Shown: positions 1-6,619, numbered from the stretch's first letter. The stretch: DNA of 8,978 nt from Halobacteriales archaeon (GCA_018609935.1 JAHENH010000065.1:1-8978); one strand, 5' to 3'. Made by a program: numbers and translations. The notes: generated by a model from the letters alone, not told the origin.

Positions 1-2
1 GG

Positions 3-773
3 ATAGCGTTTGATAGGCCTGAAATAAGAAATGCATTTAGACCTAAGACTGTTGACGAATTATATAAAGCACTTAAGGATGCTAAAAGTCTAACAGATGT
101 TGGATGTGTTATTATAACTGGGAATGGACCTTCTCCAAAAGATGGGGGATGGGCTTTTTCGTCGGGTGGTGATCAGTCTGTCAGAGGAGATGAAGGCTAC
201 CAGTATGAAAACAGAGATGAGGGTAGACTACATATTTTAGAAGTTCAAAGATTAATTAGGCACATACCTAAACCTGTTATAGCTGTTGTTCCAGGATGGG
301 CAGTAGGTGGAGGGCATAGTTTACATGTAGTATGTGATCTTACACTTGCCAGTTCTGAATATGCAAAATTTAAACAAACGGACGCAGACGTTGCAAGTTT
401 TGATGGTGGTTTCGGTTCTGCATATCTTGCTAGACAAGTCGGACATAAAAAAGCAAGAGAGATATTCTTTTTAGGTAAAACGTATGATGCAGACCAAGCA
501 GAAAAAATGGGTATGGTGAATAAAAGTGTTTCTCATAAGGAATTAGAAAATGTTGCTCTAGATTGGGCAAGAGAAATAAATAGTAAAAGTCCAACTGCAA
601 TACGTATGTTGAAGTATGCATTTAATCTCGATTCTGATGGGTTGGTTGGCCAACAATTATTCGCTGGGGAGGCTACCCGTTTAGCTTATATGACTGATGA
701 AGCAAAAGAAGGTAGAGAAGCATTTAATGAGGGGAGAGACCCAGATTTTTCTGAATATCCTTGGTACTATTAA
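3..773 (+). CDS. menB: 1,4-dihydroxy-2-naphthoyl-CoA synthase (MenB), 5' end outside window
   Basis: Crotonase-fold enzyme that closes the second ring of the naphthoate by Dieckmann-type condensation of o-succinylbenzoyl-CoA, in the cytoplasm, for menaquinone synthesis. The reading frame is open from the first bases, giving 256 visible residues; the family is about 285-315 long, so only the N-terminus is missing. Visible signatures are the RNAFRPKTV segment, the oxyanion-loop SSGGDQ (codons 159-176), the GWAVGGGHSLH glycine loop, and QTDADVASFDGG. The Asp codon at 381-383 in that last motif corresponds to Asp185 of the Mycobacterium tuberculosis enzyme, marking the bicarbonate-independent type; E. 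coli has Gly there. The active-site Ser and Asp (396-398, 402-404) are kept. The C-terminus ends in SEYPWYY. The Met at 507 is internal, not the start. The stop codon directly abuts the menA ATG, so translation is probably coupled. Confidence 0.97.
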   Translation: MAFDRPEIRNAFRPKTVDELYKALKDAKSLTDVGCVIITGNGPSPKDGGWAFSSGGDQSVRGDEGYQYENRDEGRLHILEVQRLIRHIPKPVIAVVPGWAVGGGHSLHVVCDLTLASSEYAKFKQTDADVASFDGGFGSAYLARQVGHKKAREIFFLGKTYDADQAEKMGMVNKSVSHKELENVALDWAREINSKSPTAIRMLKYAFNLDSDGLVGQQLFAGEATRLAYMTDEAKEGREAFNEGRDPDFSEYPWYY

Positions 774-1697
774 ATGCCATCTACGTCAAAGACAAAAGCT
801 TGGATTATAGCCGCTAGACCTCAAACCCTTCCAGCAGGTATCTCACCAGTAATTGTTGGTACAGCACTAGCAATACATGATGGTGTTTTTTCTCTAGGAC
901 CTGCTTTTGCAGCATTAATTGGAGCTTTACTAATTCAGATAGGAACTAATTTAGCAAATGATTATTATGATGGAATAAAAGGAACTGATGATATAGATAA
1001 AAAAGGCTTCACTAGAGCCACCAGTTCTGGTATATTATCCGCTGAACAGGTAAAAAAAGCTATGTATTTGACATATTTTATGTCTATCCTTGTTGGTTTA
1101 TATCTTGTTTATATTGGAGGTATTCCTATTTTATTGATTGGAGTTATAAGTATATTAAGTGGTATTGCATACACCGGAGGACCTTATCCATTTGGTTATT
1201 ATGGACTAGGTGATTTTTTCGTCTTCATTTTTTTCGGTGTAATAGCAGTTATGGGTACATATTATGTACAAGCAGTATCTTTTTTATCCGTTTTTATGCC
1301 TTTTTGGATTCCATCAGATACAATTTCTTGGATTTCCTTTTTTGTAAGTCTTCCTATGGCTGGATTGACAACTAGTATTTTAGTTGTTAATAATATTAGG
1401 GATATTGAGGCAGATAGTAAGGCTGGAAAAAAAACACTTGCTGTAATAATAGGAGATAAATTGAGTAGGATAGAATTTTTATTATTAATAGGTATGAGTT
1501 ATATTATACCTATATATTTAATCAAAAATTTTGGTATATCTTCACTACTTCCCTTGTTAACTATTCCATATGCTATATATATATTATATATAGTTTCCAC
1601 CAAAAAAAACGGAGGCCACCTAAATTTAGCTTTAAAACATACTGGTAAGCTGTTATTCTTGTTTGCAGTTCTATTTTCACTTGGAATAATTTTATGA
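774..1697 (+). CDS. menA: 1,4-dihydroxy-2-naphthoate polyprenyltransferase (MenA)
   Basis: Membrane prenyltransferase of the UbiA superfamily that attaches the isoprenoid side chain to 1,4-dihydroxy-2-naphthoate with loss of CO2, giving demethylmenaquinol. It has 307 residues, close to E. coli MenA (308). The first Asp-rich prenyl-diphosphate/Mg site is NDYYDGIKGTDD at residues 62-73 and the second is NNIRDIEAD at 206-214, followed by a GKKTLAV segment. The TRATSSGILS loop (80-89) and YTGGPYPFGYYGLGD (133-147) are typical of MenA rather than of heme O or UbiA prenyltransferases. The rest is strongly hydrophobic and fits the family's multi-helix bundle. The ATG follows the menB stop with no intervening base, so reinitiation on a shared mRNA is likely. 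The next gene of the pathway, menC, lies 587 bases downstream, so the operon may end here or pass through the structured interval. Confidence 0.95.
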   Translation: MPSTSKTKAWIIAARPQTLPAGISPVIVGTALAIHDGVFSLGPAFAALIGALLIQIGTNLANDYYDGIKGTDDIDKKGFTRATSSGILSAEQVKKAMYLTYFMSILVGLYLVYIGGIPILLIGVISILSGIAYTGGPYPFGYYGLGDFFVFIFFGVIAVMGTYYVQAVSFLSVFMPFWIPSDTISWISFFVSLPMAGLTTSILVVNNIRDIEADSKAGKKTLAVIIGDKLSRIEFLLLIGMSYIIPIYLIKNFGISSLLPLLTIPYAIYILYIVSTKKNGGHLNLALKHTGKLLFLFAVLFSLGIIL

Positions 1698-1698
1698 A

Positions 1699-1720
1699 TA
1701 TATATAGTAAAAAATTATAC
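1699..1720 (+). promoter_or_regulatory. Possible TATA element(s) preceding the structured interval
   Basis: Just after the menA stop there are two A/T-rich TATA-like stretches, around 1699-1706 and 1712-1720. They lie about 15-37 bases before the first possible helix strand of the structured interval (1735-1741), the spacing an archaeal TATA box has to its start site. In sequence this A/T-rich such boxes arise easily by chance, so this is only a positional argument. Confidence 0.2.
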
Positions 1721-1734
1721 TTTACATTGTTCTA

Positions 1735-2100
1735 TGATCAAATTCAGAGTTAACAGTTCCAGGATTAAGCTTCTATTCTTCCTATAGGTTTAGAGAGAGT
1801 ATTTTCCTTTTCACCTATATCTGATAACTTCGAATAGTGGATAAGAAATAATATCTTAGACTGCTCACTGGAATCAACACTATTTGTCTCATCCATGATG
1901 AGACAGAGGGTTATAGATAACTCATTCTTCTTCGGAGGACATCGTCAAGTTAAGGTCTTTAAAGGTCGTCACCGTTTTTACCAATATGTACTAAGTGTAA
2001 TTAATAAAAACTGTTTACTGTCTTCACCATTAAAGTCAATCCTTTAAACACTTGATCGCTTATATCTATAGACTCTTTTAGTTTTTAATTTTAGGTGGTC
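1735..2100 (+). ncRNA. Candidate structured non-coding RNA between menA and menC
   Basis: No plausible reading frame crosses this interval, but it can be drawn as consecutive helices: 1783-1789/1813-1819 (7 bp); 1831-1839/1878-1886 (9 bp, one G-U) enclosing 1842-1846/1854-1858; 1886-1893/1897-1904 (8 bp, 3-base loop); 1908-1913/1918-1923; 1926-1930/1935-1939 capped by UUCG; 1974-1980/2005-2011 enclosing 1987-1991/1995-1999; and 2030-2035/2042-2047. A possible closing helix is 1735-1741/2052-2058. The part 1861-1980 is about 41% G+C while 2101-2160 is 15%, the contrast expected of an RNA gene in an A/T-rich genome. The UUCG loop reads on the + strand. A U-rich stretch (about 2074-2092) could end it. 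I searched for the RNase P RNA core (GAGGAAAGUCC) and the SRP helix 8 core (GGAAGGNAGCA) and found neither. It may instead be a long leader of menC, or chance folding. Boundaries and strand are inferred. Confidence 0.35.
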
Positions 2101-2158
2101 AGCTCTTACTATATCTTTATATAATCTATAATATATTTTAGTTTTGATTTTTTATCTT

Positions 2159-2203
2159 TAAGGAAAATGTATTTATATTTCAGAAAACAAACATATTTCC
2201 TTG
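2159..2203. repeat. Imperfect inverted repeat upstream of menC
   Basis: The arms 2160-2170 and 2191-2202 pair over 11 bp with one bulged A at 2195 (AAGGAAA with TTTCCTT, then ATGT with ACAT) around a 20-base loop, and a G-U pair can be added outside at 2159/2203. It sits about 80 bases before the menC ATG in sequence that is otherwise almost all A/T. It could be a hairpin in a menC leader, an operator for a dimeric repressor, or part of the end of the upstream RNA candidate. Nothing in the sequence chooses between these. Confidence 0.4.
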
Positions 2204-2284
2204 TAAATTATATATTGTCCGAACAGTATTCTCTCCCCAAAAGAAAGAGGCTTACATTTACAAATTCAAAACTTTATAGGTAAA

Positions 2285-3304
2285 ATGGATATTAAGTATT
2301 TTTCGCTTAGTTTCAAAAATCCTATTTTTACTTCTTCTACCAAAATAGAGAATAGGAAAGGATTTCTTATATATATTAAGAATGAGGGTACAAAAGGTGT
2401 CGGAGAAGCTACACCTTTTATGGACTGGACTGAAAGTTTTAAAGAGTGTAAGGAAAAGCTTGACAGTATTAAAGATCTTTCTCAAATAAATGAAGAAAAA
2501 TTAAATGAATTTCCTGCTACATGTCATGGAATAAAATTAGCTTTATATGATTCTAGATCCCGTAACAAGGGAATACCACTATACCAATATCTAGGACGAA
2601 AAGAAACTGTAAAATACGTTAAGGCTAATGCTACAATAGGAAATATTGATACAGATAAAACAGTTAAAAAAGCAGTTAAAAAAGTAGATAGGGGTTTTGA
2701 ATGTATTAAGCTAAAAGTTGGGAAAAAGCCCCTCTCAGATGAACTAGAGAGAATAAAATCTGTAAAAGATAAACTGCCTAAAAATATACAGCTTAGGATT
2801 GATGTAAATGGTGGATGGAATAAAAACCAAGCAAGAATAGCGATAGAAGAACTTAAGGGTATTGTTGATTATATAGAACAACCTCTCTCTTATGATGACT
2901 TTGAGGGACATAAAAATCTTCGTAATAAAGATATAGATATAGCTTTAGATGAGAGTCTTCACACAAACTCTATAGATACTATAATTAACTCTAATATAGC
3001 AGATATTCTGGTTCTTAAGCCAATGGTGTTAGGAGGTATAGAAAAAACTAGAGATATCGCGTTAAAAGCGAGAAATAACAATATTTCTTGTATTATCACA
3101 ACAACATTTGATGGTGCAATAGCACGGTCCTGCGCTGTACATATAGCGGCAAGTCTTAAAGATATAGGTTACTGTGGTATAGCTACAGGAAATATTTTTA
3201 TTGAAGATTTAATTCCAAATCCAACCCCTATAAAAAATGGAAAAGTAAAAGTACCTAGCAGTCCAGGAAACGTATCTAAAAAATATTACAAATATATAAA
3301 CTAA
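2285..3304 (+). CDS. menC: o-Succinylbenzoate synthase (MenC), enolase superfamily
   Basis: Dehydrates SHCHC to o-succinylbenzoate, in the cytoplasm, one step before MenE. It has 339 residues. The N-terminal capping domain carries GVGEATPFMDWTESF (38-52), typical of MenC. The barrel shows the full enolase-superfamily set: the Lys pair KLK (K142, K144), metal ligands D173 (RIDVNGG), E198 (IEQP) and D222 (LDES), and the opposing base K245 (LKPMVLGG). Dipeptide epimerases share these residues, so the menaquinone assignment leans on the menE neighbour and the N-terminal signature. The ATG at 2285 is the first Met of the frame. An AGGT at 2278-2281 is too close to serve as a normal ribosome site, so leaderless or near-leaderless initiation is plausible. 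Codons are very A/T-rich, and net charge is positive (43 Lys and 12 Arg against 23 Asp and 20 Glu), unlike salt-in haloarchaea. menE follows after 63 bases. Confidence 0.93.
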   Translation: MDIKYFSLSFKNPIFTSSTKIENRKGFLIYIKNEGTKGVGEATPFMDWTESFKECKEKLDSIKDLSQINEEKLNEFPATCHGIKLALYDSRSRNKGIPLYQYLGRKETVKYVKANATIGNIDTDKTVKKAVKKVDRGFECIKLKVGKKPLSDELERIKSVKDKLPKNIQLRIDVNGGWNKNQARIAIEELKGIVDYIEQPLSYDDFEGHKNLRNKDIDIALDESLHTNSIDTIINSNIADILVLKPMVLGGIEKTRDIALKARNNNISCIITTTFDGAIARSCAVHIAASLKDIGYCGIATGNIFIEDLIPNPTPIKNGKVKVPSSPGNVSKKYYKYIN

Positions 3305-3353
3305 TATATTTAGTTTAATTTTATATAGGTATAAATCTTTTAGAAATAATGCA

Positions 3354-3371
3354 ATGGTGTCATTCCTATGA
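3354..3371 (+). other. Tiny upstream reading frame overlapping the menE start
   Basis: ATG GTG TCA TTC CTA TGA encodes MVSFL, and its TGA overlaps the menE ATG in an ATGA arrangement. Such overlaps are used for translational coupling in archaea and bacteria. A TATA-like stretch around 3320-3328 lies about 30 bases before this ATG. With so short a frame, chance occurrence is quite possible. Confidence 0.2.
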
Positions 3372-4813
3372 AAGATTGGGTTTTACAAAGATCTGTATCA
3401 TCTCCTAGATCAGAAGCTATAGTAAATCCTCATTCGGGGAAAACTCTAGATTATAGGGAGTTAGATAATCAAATTGATAAGTTATCAAACAGATTTTTAA
3501 AATTAGGTGTTGAACGTAGGGAAAATATAGGTATATTGTTAGATACTAGTTTTAAATCAGTTAAAGTTGTGCATTCTTTAATACGTATTGGCTGTATCTT
3601 AGTTTTTTTTAATACACGTCTTTCAGAGCCTGAACTAGAAAATAGGATAAAAGAGACGGATGTTTCTGTAGTAATATGTGATGAAAACACAAAAGAAGAT
3701 GTTCCAGATGAAGTTTCTTATATATCTATTTCTTCTGAAAATAATAGGAATAAAACAGTTAAAAGTATACAAAATTTAGATTTGAATCCATATAGTTGGA
3801 GTGAAGATGAAGTTGTATTAATAATGTTTACATCGGGTACAACAGGTAGACCTAAATCTGTAAAGTTAACAATTAAAAATATTATGTTTAGTGCTATTTC
3901 TTCTGGTTTTAGGTTGGGGATTCCAGAAACATGGCATTTGTGTCTACCAATATATCACATGGGGGGGTTCTCACCAATTATGAGGTCTGCTTTATATGGA
4001 TCAAAGATTATAGTACAGTCTGGGTTTGACCCTAAAAAAACTACCAATTTTTTGGAAGAATATAACATTTCTGCTATCTCATTAGTTCCAGCTATGTTAA
4101 AGGATATTATTAGATCATCAGAAATACCTAACTGTTTAGATATAATACTCCTTGGAGGAAGCCCAATCAATAAAGAATTAGTTAAAAAATGTGAAAAAGA
4201 AAAAATACCTATTTATCCAACATATGGTTTGACTGAAACTTCTTCTCAAGTTGCTACTACGTATCCAGAAGAAGTATATTCTAATCCTAAAACAGTGGGA
4301 AATCCATTAATATTTACAGAAGTAAATATAGTCGATGAAAATGGAAATATTGTTAATAAAAATGAAGTAGGCGAAATAGTAGTTTCAGGGCCTACTGTAA
4401 CACCAGGATACTATAATAAAGGCAAAAATAACTTTGGTGAATACGGTCTATACACAGGTGACAAGGGTTATTTAGATGATGAAAACAGATTATATGTGAC
4501 TGGTCGAATTTCTGATATAATAATAACAGGAGGTGAAAACGTGGATCCTAAAGAAGTTTCTAACGTATTATCCAATCATCCTAAAATACAGAATTCTGTA
4601 ATTGTGGGTATAGATGATGATAGATGGGGTGAAAAAATAGCCACAGTTGTTGTACCAAAAGAGTCTGATCTTAGTAAAGATAAAATAAAAAAATATTGTA
4701 GAAAAAAACTAGCAAGTTATAAAATACCCAAGGTTATAGAGTTTAGAGAAAATATACCAAAAACACACTCTGGTACTGTAGATAGAAAAAAAATTAAAGA
4801 TATATTAGAATAA
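3368..4813 (+). CDS. menE: o-Succinylbenzoate-CoA ligase (MenE), adenylate-forming family
   Basis: ATP-dependent ligase that adenylates o-succinylbenzoate and transfers it to CoA, giving the substrate of MenB. It has 481 residues, normal for MenE. Motifs in order are the P-loop-like TSGTTGRPKS (155-164), IYHMGG (195-200) in the substrate region, LLGGSP (261-266), TYGLTE (285-290), YTGDKGYLDDENRLYVTGR with Asp365 and Arg380, and GGENVDPKEV (388-397) at the domain hinge. The C-terminal A10 motif reads PKTHSGTVDRKK: Thr470 stands where most family members have the catalytic lysine of the adenylation step. The AMP-binding core looks intact. The specific substrate is inferred from the men neighbours. 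The gene is 63 bases downstream of menC, probably co-transcribed, and a short frame (3354-3371) overlaps its ATG. Confidence 0.92.
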   Translation: MKDWVLQRSVSSPRSEAIVNPHSGKTLDYRELDNQIDKLSNRFLKLGVERRENIGILLDTSFKSVKVVHSLIRIGCILVFFNTRLSEPELENRIKETDVSVVICDENTKEDVPDEVSYISISSENNRNKTVKSIQNLDLNPYSWSEDEVVLIMFTSGTTGRPKSVKLTIKNIMFSAISSGFRLGIPETWHLCLPIYHMGGFSPIMRSALYGSKIIVQSGFDPKKTTNFLEEYNISAISLVPAMLKDIIRSSEIPNCLDIILLGGSPINKELVKKCEKEKIPIYPTYGLTETSSQVATTYPEEVYSNPKTVGNPLIFTEVNIVDENGNIVNKNEVGEIVVSGPTVTPGYYNKGKNNFGEYGLYTGDKGYLDDENRLYVTGRISDIIITGGENVDPKEVSNVLSNHPKIQNSVIVGIDDDRWGEKIATVVVPKESDLSKDKIKKYCRKKLASYKIPKVIEFRENIPKTHSGTVDRKKIKDILE

Positions 4814-4840
4814 CAAAATGTCTATCTATACAGCTAAAAG

Positions 4841-4856
4841 TGTTTGTTCTTTCTTT
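4841..4856 (+). terminator. U-rich terminator candidate after menE
   Basis: A T-rich run (TGTTTGTTCTTTCTTT) begins 28 bases after the menE stop, in the 79-base convergent interval with the next gene. Archaeal RNA polymerase commonly terminates at such U-tracts without a hairpin. The position between two converging genes supports the call. Confidence 0.45.
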
Positions 4857-4881
4857 ACCTAAAAATCAGAAAATATAACCT

Positions 4882-4887
4882 AAAAAA
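4882..4887 (-). terminator. T6 terminator candidate after the lyase-family gene
   Basis: Read on the - strand, a run of six T residues starts five bases after the stop codon of the gene ending at 4893, within the convergent interval with menE. It fits an archaeal U-tract terminator, but short T-runs are frequent in DNA this A/T-rich. Confidence 0.35.
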
Positions 4888-4892
4888 CATTA

Positions 4893-5777
4893 TTATTCAT
4901 ATTTTTCTTCTAGGTTTTTTATATATTCATAATCAGTAAGTTCGTTACGTAGATCAAAACTAGCTATTTTTTCTTCTATATCTGCTGTTGTACCTTCTTG
5001 TTTGATATGTTCGGCTGTTTCTAACATAGATACCATCCCTCTTCGTAGTATTGAATTCGGAAATATCACTAAGTCAAATCCTATTTTTTCTAGTTTATCT
5101 TTCGACATAAGAGGTGTTTTACCATATTCTACCATGTTAGCCATGACTGGAGAGTTTATCTCTTCACAGAATTTTTTCATCTCTTCTTTATTTTGTGGGG
5201 CTTCTGGAAATATTAAATCTGCTCCTTTTTCTGCATATAAATTAGCACGTTCTATTGCACCCTCAACTCCTTCAACTGCTCTTGCATCAGTTCTTGCGGC
5301 TATAATAAAATTTGGATCTTCTCTTGCATCAATAGCCGCCTTTATTTTCATTTCCATCTCCGATGTGGGTATAAGTTCTTTACCTTCGAAATGACCACAT
5401 TTTTTAGGGAAATCCTGATCTTCTATATGTAGGCCAGAAGCACCTACTTTTTCATATGCTTTTACAGTACGTCTTACATGTAGGGCGTTTCCATATCCAG
5501 TATCAGCATCTGAAAATACAGGTATTGAGACTGAATCAGTTATATATTGAATTTGATCTTTCATTTCTGATAAAGTTGTGAGGCCGACATCAGCTATGCC
5601 TAATCTCGTATTTGATATACCTGCTCCTGATATATATGCCGCATTAAAACCTGTTTTCTCAACTATATTAGCGGTTAGTGCATCATAACATCCCAGAAGT
5701 ACTGCTATTTCATCTTCTTCTATTAACTTTCTAAATTCTTTATTACGTTTAATTGAAGAAATATTCTCTTCTACCAT
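4893..5777 (-). CDS. Isocitrate lyase/PEP mutase-family enzyme
   Basis: A TIM-barrel enzyme of the isocitrate lyase/PEP mutase superfamily, which makes or breaks C-C (or P-C) bonds of 2-oxo acid enolates with Mg. It has 294 residues, the size of 2-methylisocitrate lyase (PrpB) and oxaloacetate decarboxylase relatives, and much shorter than classical bacterial isocitrate lyase. Visible signatures are LLGCYDALTA (27-36), the Mg-binding DADTGYGN (90-97), HIEDQ (117-121), the mobile active-site loop KKCGH (125-129) with Cys127, ARTDA (161-165) and FPEAP (190-194). Cys127 points to a lyase (methylisocitrate, isocitrate or dimethylmalate type) rather than PEP mutase or a pure decarboxylase. No methylcitrate-pathway gene is in view, so the substrate is open. 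It is convergent with menE and divergent, across 116 bases, from the FAH-family gene. The ATG at 5775-5777 is the only start considered. Confidence 0.85.
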   Translation of the reverse strand: MVEENISSIKRNKEFRKLIEEDEIAVLLGCYDALTANIVEKTGFNAAYISGAGISNTRLGIADVGLTTLSEMKDQIQYITDSVSIPVFSDADTGYGNALHVRRTVKAYEKVGASGLHIEDQDFPKKCGHFEGKELIPTSEMEMKIKAAIDAREDPNFIIAARTDARAVEGVEGAIERANLYAEKGADLIFPEAPQNKEEMKKFCEEINSPVMANMVEYGKTPLMSKDKLEKIGFDLVIFPNSILRRGMVSMLETAEHIKQEGTTADIEEKIASFDLRNELTDYEYIKNLEEKYE

Positions 5778-5893
5778 AAATCAAATATGTTTACTTTACA
5801 AAAATATCCTCTTTTATATATTAAATAGTTTATTTTGTTTTCTAAGTAATTATTTTTCGATAGAAAATTACTATATGAAAAACATTTAGTTTT
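5778..5893. promoter_or_regulatory. Divergent promoter region between the two 2-oxo acid enzyme genes
   Basis: This 116-base, very A/T-rich interval must hold the promoters of both flanking genes. Going right, an A/T stretch at about 5863-5876 lies near -25 from the ATG at 5894. Going left, one at about 5796-5808 lies near -25 from the ATG at 5777. Both are where a TATA box of a leaderless or short-leader archaeal transcript would sit. I see no clear Shine-Dalgarno motif before either ATG, and no convincing operator palindrome. Confidence 0.4.
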
Positions 5894-6619
5894 ATGCGGA
5901 AAGTTAGGTTTAGAGTTGAAGATAAGATATATAAAGGTAATATAAAAGATAGAATAATAATTACAAACAATAAGGAAGTTGGAATAGATGAAGTTGAAAT
6001 TTTACCTCCGTGTAGACCATCTAAAATAGTAGGTATTGCTAGAAACTATGCAGATCATGCTGATGAACTAGGAAATAAAGTACCTGAATTCCCTTTTATA
6101 TTTTTTAAACCCCCTAATACTTTAATTGGACATAAAGATAAGATCAAACCACCTGAAAATTCGAAAAATATCCACTATGAAGGTGAAGTAGGCATCATAA
6201 TAGGTGAAAAAACTAAAGACATAGGTAAAAAAAATGCTATAGACCATATCCTAGGTTACACTTGTGTAAATGATATCACAGCACGTGATTGGCAAGAAAG
6301 AGAAAGCCAATGGGCCCGAGCTAAAGGATCAGATACGTTTTGTCCAATAGGACCTTGTATACAAACAGATCTAGATAAAATACGGGATGGAATAAGTATA
6401 GAAACTAGATTAAATGGGGAAAAAAGACAATCTTCCAATACATCAAAAATGGTGTTTTCAATTTCCGAATTGATTTCTAATATATCAAAATTTATAACCC
6501 TGAATAAAGGAGATGTTATATCAACTGGAACCCCAGAAGGCGTTGGAAAAATAAAAAGTAATGATAAAATAGAGATAAAAGTTGAAAAAGTAGGAACTTT
6601 AGTTAATAAAGTAGCATAA
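5894..6619 (+). CDS. Fumarylacetoacetate hydrolase (FAH)-family protein
   Basis: Cytoplasmic metal-dependent enzyme of the FAH family, whose members include acylpyruvate hydrolase/oxaloacetate decarboxylase (FAHD1 type) and 2-hydroxyhepta-2,4-diene-1,7-dioate isomerase. It has 241 residues, equal to a single catalytic domain with a short N-terminal segment. Visible motifs are KIVGIARNYADHADELG (44-60), PFIFFKPPNTLIGH (67-80), the metal-binding HYEGEVG (94-100) with Glu96 and Glu98, NDITARDWQ (126-134) with Asp127 as the likely third ligand, KGSDTFCPIGP (144-154), and STGTPEGVG (210-218). This set is complete, so an active enzyme is expected. The product cannot be narrowed from sequence. The divergent neighbour also acts on 2-oxo acid-type substrates. 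The ATG at 5894 gives the normal N-terminus; an upstream ATG at 5875 meets a stop within five codons. Confidence 0.9.
   Translation: MRKVRFRVEDKIYKGNIKDRIIITNNKEVGIDEVEILPPCRPSKIVGIARNYADHADELGNKVPEFPFIFFKPPNTLIGHKDKIKPPENSKNIHYEGEVGIIIGEKTKDIGKKNAIDHILGYTCVNDITARDWQERESQWARAKGSDTFCPIGPCIQTDLDKIRDGISIETRLNGEKRQSSNTSKMVFSISELISNISKFITLNKGDVISTGTPEGVGKIKSNDKIEIKVEKVGTLVNKVA

Noticed and set aside
507..773. Separate 88-residue gene starting at the Met at 507
   Set aside because: The same frame is open back to position 3 and encodes the continuous MenB protein; this Met is internal.
1952..1967. Direct repeat AAGGTC with 10-base period (1952-1957, 1962-1967)
   Set aside because: Only two 6-base copies, within the RNA candidate; too short to call a repeat array or operator.
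1735..2100. RNase P RNA or SRP (7S) RNA
   Set aside because: The length would fit, but I could not find the GAGGAAAGUCC core or its partner for RNase P, nor the GGAAGGNAGCA helix 8 core for SRP RNA, on either strand. Weak resemblances on the - strand (AGAGCTGACCA, CCAGTGAGCAG) to bacterial RNase P RNA are out of register.
2258..2485. 75-residue - strand frame over the menC start
   Set aside because: Antisense to conserved menC coding sequence, with no domain or start context of its own.
5002..5394. 130-residue + strand frame inside the lyase-family gene
   Set aside because: It is antisense to a gene with clear superfamily motifs, and its translation has no recognisable domain.
4893..5777. 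Glyoxylate-cycle isocitrate lyase (aceA)
   Set aside because: The KKCGH loop is shared, but 294 residues is the methylisocitrate lyase/decarboxylase size class and no malate synthase is nearby, so a specific aceA label is not supported.
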